Assembly: GCA_022393335.1 (NCBI GenBank)
Contig: JAJEKB010021159.1
Coordinates: 543,912-607,911 of the forward strand
Reading direction: 5' to 3'
Length of the DNA stretch: 64,000 nucleotides
Source: Macrotrachela quadricornifera
Lineage: Eukaryota > Rotifera > Eurotatoria > Philodinida > Philodinidae
A program made the translations under genes and the position numbers. Below, in pieces: positions 22,177-34,100 of the stretch. Positions within the stretch are counted from its first letter, which is position 1; each line of letters begins with the position of its first letter. Below the pieces are notes generated by a model. That model worked only from the letters and a program-made list of their open reading frames with translations, was not told where the DNA came from and did no database searches.

Positions 22177-25100
22177 CTAAAAGAAAATAGAAGAATTTTC
22201 AAAAAAGCAAACTCTAAGCATTGAAATAATTTCGTTGATTTTGTCGATTAAAAGAGATGAACGCTCTATTAAGTAAATTATTGGAAAAAGTTGATGATAG
22301 ACAGACCTTCTAAGGACGCTCACGTTCAAAAAATAAAAGAAGATAGTCTATTGAACGGGTGTAAATTATCCTATTGATAGGAGTATCGAACTTGGTTCAT
22401 ATCTGAGGCGTGTTAATCGACTTTTTAATAGATCTTTTCATACATATTAAAATATGATCTGAACCAGTAAACCTATTGCAGTGTCTTGTAATAATTCTAT
22501 GTCGACATAGGTGTCCAACAAGGAACTTCCCTAGGTGTTTAAGAGCCCTTTAAGCCCCATTTTTTGGCGATAGGTAGACCTCAATAAAGTATGAAAAACT
22601 TCAAGAGAATTCATTCCCTTGCGCCTTTGTTCCCGAGTTATGATCGTTTTACTCTATTTTTGGCTTACTACGAAGTATTTCGAAAAAATGTCAATGACGG
22701 ATTTTCGATCTGAAATTTTGCCGATAGACAGGTCTCATCGGTGCTAGATTGTTCTACAAGTATCAGCCTGAACGAATGTCTCTTTTTCCAGATAATCGAA
22801 TTTTAAAAAATCCTGTATTTTATCAATCATTCGAAAAAAACTGATTTGTCTTGTAAACTCATTATCTCGTGAAGGAAATACCCATTCGGGCTGATACTTG
22901 TAGAACAATCTGGTACTGATGAGACCTATCTATCGTCAAAATTTCAGGCCGAAAATGCGTCATTGAAATCTTTTCGAAATACCTTGCAGTAAGCCAAAAA
23001 CAGAGGAAAACGATCATAACTCCGGAACAAAGGCACGAAGGGATGAATTCTCTTGAAGTTTTCATATCTCACTGAGGTCTACCTATCGCCAAAAGATGGG
23101 GCCTAAAAGGCTTAAACACTTAGGGAAGTTCCCTCGTAAATCGCTGAATCAATGGGACTTGGCTCGCTAAGATCTACATGATTATGAACCTAAATAGGCC
23201 AAAGTCTGATAACAGACTTATCAACACAGGCCTTTCTTACAATAACTTTGATAGATCTAGCCGCAGTCCATTGAGATGAAATGCGATAGATCGACGGATG
23301 TAGTTCATAATATGACCTCCATTAACAGACCTTTCAGAAGTTTCCCAAGGTCTATCATCCGTAGAATTTTATCAAACACGATCTAAAAGGAATATTGAAG
23401 TGTATAAGAGTGAAGATTTGGGCCTTCACACAGACATAACATATATCTGAGCACCAAATTATCACAGACATGACAGACATCATGAAGAGACTGTCATTGA
23501 TCATGGCAGATATTCTCATGGAATGGTCATAGACCGTGACAGATATAAAATCAAAAATATCGTCTTTTTGTATGATTAGCGATAGCAGCTATATTGTGTT
23601 TCACATTTTAGTCTCATAGGAATTGTGCTAATGACTTTCTAGAAATATATCAGAGAAATAGGAAAAGTGTTTCTGCAGATCCACTAAAAATGTTTTTAGA
23701 AGATTCAATTTTTTCCAACTTAGAACTCGCTTTAAAATTCTAACTTATATCCTTTTGTAGCAGAGTTGGTCGAGAAATATGATGTAGAGTTAGCAAATAA
23801 CCACATAATTCTATCTTTATTGCTTTCATTTTTCAGTCATGTTCATCATTTATCCTATTGTATGTAGGTGAACCTATCAAAATAAACTCATTTTTAAATG
23901 ATAGTGCCATTCACTTAGAATAGTGATCTAGATCATCCCAGTAGTGTTCTCATTCTTGTAGAAAACTTACCTGATTGCTTATCTTCTCTGTGTAATATCA
24001 TAATCACTTCATCTTCTATGAGCTCATGTGTAGAAGGATCCATCGAATATGTGCGATCACCAACATCAAGGTCAGCAATTTGCTTTGTCAATATTTCTGG
24101 AGCAACTATTCGTACACGATCATCACCATGAAAACAGCCATCAGATGTACTTGCTATGAGATAGAAAATTAGTAAAAAGAAATTTCTATTCCAATCAAAT
24201 TTAGCGAAACTAGTTTCATGGAGAAGTTGCAAATAACTCGAACTTCCAATGCAAATGTATGTTTACTGTTATACAAAACAGAATTCGGCATAAGATCGGC
24301 AATATCCTGTGGTAAATAGGGCATTATATTACCATTACCGTTACCGGCAAGTCGTAAGTGATATCGCTTACTACTTATCACTTATCAAGTAAGTAGTAAG
24401 TAGTATTTTCAAATAAGTGATAAAAAGCACTTTTCAGTAGGTATGAGATTTATTTCTACTTTTCTCAATCAACATTGCTCTCTAAAGTAATAGAATAATT
24501 AGAAGAAGTCACATAATCGAAACGGAGTCTTTGATATAATAATGGGACTCAGAAATAATGATAGAAAGAAATAATTGAAAAAATAAAATATGTATTATTG
24601 ATGGTGCGAGAAACATATGTTTATAGTGTTTGTTTCTCTATTCGTCGTTTCATTCCATCTCTGCTATGGTTCGAATAATTCATTTAGAGTTTTGATCTGA
24701 GAAATTCTTCAAATCGATTCCTGATAAGATCTGAATTGTTCGAATCAATCATATTAATTCTAGCAATTGATTAATCAGCATTAATAAGATATCTCAGACT
24801 ATTTTTTATCATTTTCAAGGCTTTCTCAAAGTTAGTCCTATAACTGTTCAAGACTTACATGAGTCACTTGTGGGAACCAGTTTCCATTTTTGATTCATTC
24901 CATCATTGTTCGACCAAATTTCGACATTTGTTTTATCGGCTGTTCCGGCACCTGCGACGTCAAGTACCAAACCAGAAGACTTATGAATCAGCACATATAG
25001 TCCGTTTCCCATTGGCTTGAAGAGCCACTTTTGTGCATTTGATTCATTTTCTGTCCAGATTTGAACATTGGTACCAGGCTGATTCCCATTGTCATTCACG

Positions 25101-28100
25101 TCTAATGCCTTACTACTGTGCGGATTAATCAGTTTGATAGTACCGTCCGCATTCCCATAAATGGTCCATGATTGACCCCATCCATGGTTGTTAGTATAGA
25201 TCTCAACATTAGTCCCATCACTTGTGCTTCCACCAGTGATATCCAGAGGCTTGTCGGAGCTATAACCAATCACTTGATAGGTACCAGCTAAAACAACGTC
25301 ATCAATGATTGCATATGAAGAATAGTATTTTAAAACAGTAAAATATGTACAGGGTGTAAAATAACCATTACGCCCCCTCTACAATTTAAATTATCAATGA
25401 TATCACAAATGTATCTTATACCAAATTAAAGCGCGTCAAAAACCGGATTTATTGATGCTAAATAGTAAAGGTTATATAGATCTTTTAGTGTTACACTTAA
25501 GGCATTTTTAGATATTCTATACATTTTTTGGCGTAGAAAATTAAGGTGGCATTAATTCAACAATGGAATAAAACGTTTTTTTTAGATATTTTTGCATGGT
25601 TCGATAGAGCTCGTTGAGCTCTACAAAACTGCATATTTCAAAAAAAATTTGAGCCATCTTTTTCTGATCAAAGATTCAAAAAATCGCTTGGAAAACCTCA
25701 AAAAATGTCAAAAACTTCATTTTTTTATTTCATAAAAAAAAATACTCGGTTTTTCAATAACATTACCTTTTATCATCACTTATGCCACCTCAGACATTAT
25801 GAAATTTGTTCATTCGATGCTGCGTGAAAAACTGCATCCAACGGATACGTATCGAAATGTCTGAGGTGGCATAAGTGATGAAAAAAGGTAATGTTATTGA
25901 AAAACCGGTTATTTTTTTCTTTGAAATAAAAAAATGAAGTTTTTGACATTTTTTGAGGTTTTCCAAGCGATTTTTTGAATTTTTGATCACAAAAAGATGG
26001 CTCAAATTTTTTTGAAATATGCAGTTTTGTAGAGCACGACGAGCTCTATCGAACCATACAAAAATATCTAAGAAAAACGTTTTATTCCATTGTTGAATTA
26101 ATGCCACCTTAATTTTCCACGCCAAAAAATGTATAGAATATCTAAAAATGCCTTAAGTGTGACACTAAAAGATCTATATAACCTTTACTATTTAGCATCA
26201 ATAAATCCGGTTTTTGACGCGCTTTAATTTGGTATAAGATACATTTGTGATATCATTGATAATTTAAATTGTAGAGAGGGGGCGTAATGGTTATTTCATA
26301 CCCTGTATATTGAAAAAACAGTCGTTTACGACCACCTTTGTTTCACTCGGGTTACTTTAATATTGCCACTCTGTTAAAGTATTTTCAAAGCTAAAATACT
26401 ATCCCTATTTCATATTCGCATTCTCACCGTTCATCTTAGAGTACGCAGTCAGTACCCATTTCTGGTTCGTTCCACCATTTTCCGTCCAAATTTCGACATT
26501 TGTTGCATCGGCTGTTGCGGCACCTGCGACGTCAAGTACCAAGCCAGAGGACTTATGGACCAGCACAAATACTCCTTCTCCCATTGACTTGAGAAGCCAC
26601 TTTTGTGCATCTGATCCATTGTCTGTCCAGATTTGAACATTGGTGCCAGGCTGGTTCCCATTGTTATTCACATCTAATGCCTTACTACTGTGCGGATTAA
26701 CCAGTTTGACGCTACCATCCGTATTTTTGTAGATGATCCAAATTTGACCTACGCCTTGGTTGGTGCTATATATTTGAACATTAGTGCCATCACTAGTATC
26801 TCCATGATAGATATCCAGAGTCTTCGTCGAGCCATAACCAATCACTTGATAAATACCACCGGAAACAATATCAACAACGGCTGCATAAAAAGAATAGCAT
26901 TTAAAAAACAATCAAATATGTAATGTTACAATCATACTCCTAGTAAAGTACCTCTAATATAGCAAATAAAGGTATCTTTCCTCAATCAACATTGCTCTCT
27001 AAAGTAATAGAATAATTAGAAGAAGTCACATAATCGAAACGGAGTCTTTGATATAATAATGGGACTCAGAAATAATGATAGAAAGAAATAAGTGTAAAAA
27101 TAAAATATGTATTATTGATGGTGCGAGAAACATATGTTTATAGTGTTTGTTTCTCTATTCGTCGTTTCATTTCATCTCTGCTATGGTTCGAATAATTCAT
27201 TTAGAGTTTTGATCTGAGAAATTCTTCAAATCGATTCCTGATAAGATCTGAATTGTCCGAATCAATCATATTAATTCTAGGAATTGATCAATCAGCAATA
27301 ATAAGATATCTCAGACTAGTCCTAATAATTTTCAAGGCTTTCTCGAAGTTAGTCCTATAACTTTTCAAGACCTACTTAGAAGCTTCCTATGACGTTCAGT
27401 ATCTATCAAATGGTGGTTTCTAGTATCACGGTCCGAACTAGTTCGGAATCCTGATGCTGATTCGATGGCAGTGTACTGGTCTAAAATGTCAGTTCAGTTT
27501 GATTACACCAATTTGAAAATGCCAACAAGTTGTCTACCTTTGAATACTTTTCGTCCAAGAAAGGACTTTTGACAGCTCTCCTCATGTTTAAAGGTATGCA
27601 TCTGGTGAAAACTATAGTTCTGTTGAAAAGCCAAAGTCTCTCCATCCAGATTTACGAACTTGAAGTAATTAATTGAGCACATAAGGACAAGGGCGGATAA
27701 GGGCCCTTTTTGGCCCATTATACACCGGTATCGCAGACACACTTCCTGAGATTTCTAATCTGCCTACCAGATGCAGCGAGAAACGGCGATTCCAACGGTA
27801 TCAAATTTGGCCCATGTGTGATGCATTTTGAAGGAATAACACTCGGTTTTCTGACGAGTATTTTTGTTGGAAAACAAACAAAACCTTCACTGAATCCCAA
27901 CATTTTGGGTTTAATCGAAAGCTCTCTTTGCACTGCACAACCTAGTAGCAAATTATGCTCCCACAACTGAACATCTTGTCGAAAACAAACGGTGACAACC
28001 GAAAGAACTAAAAAATCGCACGTTACTCCTGACCACTTGTGACCGAAATCCAGCCTTCAAGATAGAGCTCTAGACCCTCGAGATCAACGTCATTCGATGC

Positions 28101-31100
28101 GGGTTTTCGAGAGCTAAAAGATGCACTAGCTACTTTTTATATGAGGACCATATTTTGGGAGAGAAAAGCTAAAAATCTCTGAAAAATCCTGAAAAAAAAC
28201 CTTTTTCTCGACAAGTAGCACTTCTTACCAGCGATCTAGATGAGTCAGGCCTAGCTCGTTTCCACATGAATTATACCTCATTCGATGCAGTTTCTCACGC
28301 TCTACAATCCTGTACTATTGGTTTCTCACCAATTTTCTACCGAAAAATTTTTCCTGGTTAAAAACTTTCAAAAATACCCAATTTTTCCACTTTTCTCACT
28401 ATTCTTGGCACCGAAGATCCGAGACAATTTTCTTGCGGTCGAATGTTTTGCTAATCATTATATGCGGTTTTTGACGCTCTACCAAGCGAAACACCCACAG
28501 TATTAAAACTGCTGAAGTAGGTTTTTGTTGGGAGTTGATATAAAGTACCTGCCGTATGTTTTGGTTGTTTAACTTAGGTGTACTAGAACCAGTGGAATGA
28601 AGAAATGGATCTTAATGATATTAAAAGTGGGTGTACCGATGGTGACATTTGGGCAACTCAAATGTCCGCACTGTGTGACCAGTGCAACCTTTTGAAGGAG
28701 CGCTTGAAGCGCATGTCAGCTGCTTCCAGAAAACCACAGTAGAAAAACACGACACTCGGATGGTCCTCTTTCCTGCCATGTCAGAAGAAGATGTTCGATA
28801 TATTTGCTTCGGTAATACAAAGCATTTCTCAATCAACAAAAGTGTTGAACTTTTCTTCCAGGAAACTACCAGATCAAGCAAGGAATGGGTTGCATCGAAC
28901 AACAATTTAAACCGTCAATCTTGGACGACAAAGAACTAGAATTCGTCGTTGAGTTCTATTCTGGTCACACTGATCTAGTTCGAGTTCGATTCGCTTCAAG
29001 ACATTCAAGCAGCAAAACCTATATGGCAACGGTGCAATTCAATAAGGACGATGGTACCGATCCTATAAAAACCTGGTTCTGCACATGTTTTACAGGTGTT
29101 GGAAATTATTGGGTGCTCTGCTCATATCACTGCATTTATTTGGCATTTAGGTGTCTTTCATCGCGAAGCAGATGGAGTATCTCATCCACTCTCCGCTGCG
29201 CAGTTGATCCTTTCCGTCGATGACTGCACTCAGTATTCAACAAAAGATGAAAGCGATCAAGACGCATCCGACACTGAACAATCTTCAACGGATTACAATG
29301 CGTCACCTCATAATGAATATATATTCCACTCCTAATGTAAAAACGATGGAAAACGATACGTTTAAGACTCGGATAACACTCCAATAACACAGGGTTGTAG
29401 AGCGTGAAAAACTGCATCGAATGAGGTATAATTCATGTGGAAACAAGCTAGGCCTAACTCATCTAGATCGCTGGTAAGAAGTGCTACTTGTCGAGAAAAA
29501 GGGGTTTTTTTTCAGGATTTTTCAGAGACTTTTAGCTTTTTTCTCCCAAAATACGGTCCTCATATAAAAAGTAGCTAGTGCATCTTGTAGCTCTCGAAAA
29601 CCCACATCGAATGACGTTGATCTTGAGGGTCAAGAGCTCTATCTTGTAGGTTAGATTTCGGTCACAAGTGGTCGAGGGTAACTTGCGATTTTCTTAGTTC
29701 TTTCGGTTGTCACCGTTTGTTTTCGACAAGATGTTCAGTTGTGGGAGCATAATTTGCTACTAAGTTGTGCAGTGCAAAGAGACCTTTCGATTGAGCCCAA
29801 AATGTTGGGATTCAGTGAAGGTTTTGATTGTTTTCTAACAAAAATACTGAGGACCTCCGTTTGCTCGGATTTTTAGCAAAAATACTCGTCAGAAAACCGA
29901 GTGTTATTCCTTCAACATGCATCACACATGGGCCAAATTTGGAACCGTTGGAATCGCCGTTTCTCGTTGCATCTGGTAGACAGATTAGAAATCTCAGAAA
30001 GTGTGTCTGTGATATCGGTGTATAGTGGGCCAAAAAGGGCCCTTATCCGCTCCTGTCCTTTATTGGGAAATAGGTTCTAAATCGTTAAAGCTTTACAAGG
30101 TCTTGTAAATTTATTCTTTATGGACTCGTAGTCTTAGAACATGGCTTTTGAAGAGCTAATTTATTTCTATTCAAGCTTCAATTTAGGTAGGTGCAAGAGA
30201 GCTTTGTTGATTATACGGTGAAAGTTTCTCAAGACAAAATTGGCTGGTGTGGACTTGTCAAGACATAAAGGATGTAAGCGGTGTTCCAGATTTTGTTTAT
30301 TTTATTGTAGTTGTGCAAGACTTCGAAAGTTTGCAGAATTATGCATCATATCACACTATTCCTATATTCATACAGCTTACATTTCACAATGTTTCTAATA
30401 AGAAGTTTTATGAATCCCGTATCCTCAAAATTTCAACACAAATGATCGTCAGGATATTTTAATCATGAAAAAGTTTAAAGATTTCTTGAGATTTGACGAG
30501 TGAGAGGGAAAATATACTCTGTTAGACTTTTGCTGCGAGAAAATAATTGACAAAATAATGACGATTATTGATGTGTATTGCTCCGCATACATCTAAACAC
30601 GACCTGAAATGACTATGGACCAGACTCTCATATTCTTCTAATTTGTTACAGAATGACTTACCGGATGCAGTGAATTTTTTCTCTGTGTCAAAATTGCTTT
30701 TGAAATGCCAATCATCATCAAGTCCCCAAACAGATAATCCTTTGATTGGTGGTGACATTAGACGTAATTGATTGTATGCATGTATAGCGGCGTCTCCTTG
30801 TATACCACGTGGTGAATTATTATTTGTACAAATCATAAACATAAATTGGTTCAGTGGTATTCCTGAAGCCTTAGACAATGTTTGGTAAAGGTTTACTGCT
30901 TGTGTTTCTGTTGCACTGATAGTTAATTCAGCATACGACTGATAGTTAATAATCGAGTCTGGAATGTTCTTATACAACTGTTTATAGTAAGACCATGTCG
31001 AAACAAATGGTGCTAGTGAGATTATGAGTGATGGATATTTTGATTTTAATTGCTTAATAACTTCTGTCATACAAGAAACAAACTGATCAGTTAAACCATT

Positions 31101-34100
31101 TTCTAAATTAATATCAATTCCACTCAGACCATATGAATTGATCATAGTATTTAGTGAGCTAACTGCATTATTAATCCATGTCGATTGGTCAACAGTTAAA
31201 ACAAAATTTTTAACTACATCACCAAATAATGAAGCAAAATATTTGTTTTTAGTATCCCCTTTAATAAAACTTGCTGAGTATGCGTTAGTGTCCCAATAGG
31301 CGACGAATTGGCCAGTACCTATACAGATCATAAATATATAAGAGGACATGAATCTGTCGTTTTTTTTTTCAACTTGAATTTTGAAGAAAAAACAACCCTC
31401 CACTTTTACCAAGGCAGGAGGACTAGGGAGATTAAGAAATAATTGCACATTTTCAATACAACTCATCCATTTCAAATATACATACATAGAACAGAGTTTA
31501 ACAAAATAAGTCTCCACAACCATTTACTTGTCGAATGAAATTTTACCCTCTTTGAAACAACTATTCTCCATTCTCGAATTCAGTATATGTATGTTACGTA
31601 TAGATATATAGTATCCCTTTTCATAGGGTACAGGGGAGACTAAAGGAGGGGGGACTGAGGGTACAGGGCACAGTGGGCAACTTTCGTATAGCAGGCGGAC
31701 ATGTAAGTTTCGTGCTCTGAAATGGATTTTCATTGCTTACAAATGATTATATATCACTTAGAAAATCATCTTTAAGCAAATAAAACACTTTTTGAAAGAA
31801 ACATTTTTCGTGAAAATCACCTGTGGGATACCCTTGCTAAAATTTTCGAAAAAAAAGTTTTTATTAGAAAATACATCGTGTCACACACCATTCGACGCAG
31901 TTTGACACGCTGATTCCGAAAATCACCTTGGTTTCTCGGTAAGATGTTATTTTAAGGATAGAAAAAGAGATTTGGGGTCAAAAATCAGGGTTTTCTTAGG
32001 AATTCCTAGCATAGTATATGGTCTCTGATGCGATACGATGTACATAGTTAACGAAAATTTAATATAGATGAACACAGTGAGTAAATGGCTGAGTTCAGTT
32101 AAAGGAGAACTCTTTATAATGTTCGAAAAATACTGCATGACTCATTGTTTTTTAGCTTTCCTTGCACGAATGTCAAAAATGTTTTTTTGAAAAATGCTTT
32201 TATTACATATTGTTAGATGCAGCTCGACGAGCTGATTCCGAATATCACCTTAGTTTTGCACCAAAATGATGCCTTGTTTTAAAAAATAGGGATTCGCGGG
32301 CAAAAACCTCATTTTTTAGGAGATTCATAGCACCGCTTAAGCTCATCAGTGCGAAGTCGCGCTATGGTCAATGATGAATCAGACATGGAAGGATAATTAG
32401 TGAAAGTTTGAGATGAATCGCACTTAAACTCTTTGTAGCGTTCACAAAATACGGTATGACCTATTTTTTGAATTATTTTCGGCCCAATAATCACTTTTTT
32501 TCTATTTCATTTTTGGTTTAATCGAAATCATTTTTTTCATGCAATACAGCTTATGGGTCAGTCATTTGTTTCTGATAGGTTTTCTTTTTAAAATGTTTTG
32601 ATAAGTTGAGAAAAGGAATGGTCTCCGTATAATTATCGATTTATGAGCAATTTTTTGACGCTGAACTTTTCCAGGAGTATGACTCGATTTCTGGAAATCT
32701 AGTTTTAGGGTAAGATAGACTAACCATAGATGTATTCATTCCGATATTTGAACTTTGGAAAATAGAACTTTCGGTCATGTCCGCCTGGTTGCCCACTATG
32801 CAGGGGACTGAGGGTACAGCGGAGACTAAGAGGACTAAGGGGACTAAGTTGGGGGTGAGGGTGAGGGTGATGGTGAGGGGACTAAGAACACCTTACTCTC
32901 TCTTGTATCCTTAGTTCCTTATGAAAAGGGTACTATATATATGATATATATCAATATATATACTGAATTGGAGAATTACTTAGTCGCCTTAATCCTTTAT
33001 TTTAATTTGAAATCAAATGCTTTTTGTTTGGTTTAAATTCAGATTGAAATTAAATAGGCCATTGTATGATTGAATGACAAACGACTTGTCCAAGCGTAAT
33101 GAGGCTATGTTTTTGATGAACTAAAGTTCGATATCTCAGAAACTATAATAGTTGAAAAGGTCATTCGAACACCACTCGATGTAGCTCATCTAACTCTACT
33201 TATGGTAAAAATATGATGATTTTCGTTTAAAGTTTAAAGCGTTTAAACGAGATTTTTGTATTTTGTAACGATCTTAGAGAAAAAGACTCTAAATTCCTAG
33301 TACGCATAATAATGCTTCAATTTCTCATGACAATATCTGTTACCCAAAAATGTTGAAACACTTGAGTTTGTTGAGTATTGCACGGACTATTCAGTAATGA
33401 AAAAGTTTTCTTCCAATTATTTGTGCGTGCATAAAAAAAGGTAAAACAAAAACTTAATAATATTGCAGTTTTTTGTTGAGTAAATCTGAGACAATCAATC
33501 AAACAAAAAATTTGTTCTCATAAATACTTCTCTTTTTTACACATTTAACTATTCTACACAAGGAGTAAGCCGCTTCATCGGAATAGAAACTGAAAACTGT
33601 ACACTAAGTTGGAAATTGTATAAAAATGTTCAAGTCGTCCGAAGTTCTTAAACCTCTTTGTAGATAAATCAATTCTACATGGAATGGCATGTTATTCAAC
33701 ATTTTTCGAGGAAATTTCTTGGGTAGAAAACTCAAAATATAATTTGTGAAAATTTTAAAGTCCTGTTTCGGACGCCAAAAATCCAACTTTTCGAAAAAAC
33801 TAACAACACGTTCCTAATCAATGTAAAAAAAATCATACAATGACGTATTCATATCTATGAAACTCAAAAAGTTGTTTTTGGACAAGAAACAGCGAAGTGT
33901 CACATCACATAGAGTAAGCTATAAAGTTAAAAAATTCTGTTTCATTTTTGTTTTAAATTATATACAAACCTGCATTTGAACATCCTGCTGAAGAGTATAG
34001 GCATTCTTTATCTCTTGCAAATGCTAGAATGCGCCATGGAATATAATCTGGTATTTGGCTGATACTCGGCTTTGGTGTGTTGGCAGAATAGCCTAGATAG

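Noticed and set aside
30522..30661. C-terminal extension of the GH18 frame to its own stop
   Set aside because: A strong GTAAGT donor in phase 1 precedes it and the extension has no GH18-like content; kept only as the unspliced alternative.
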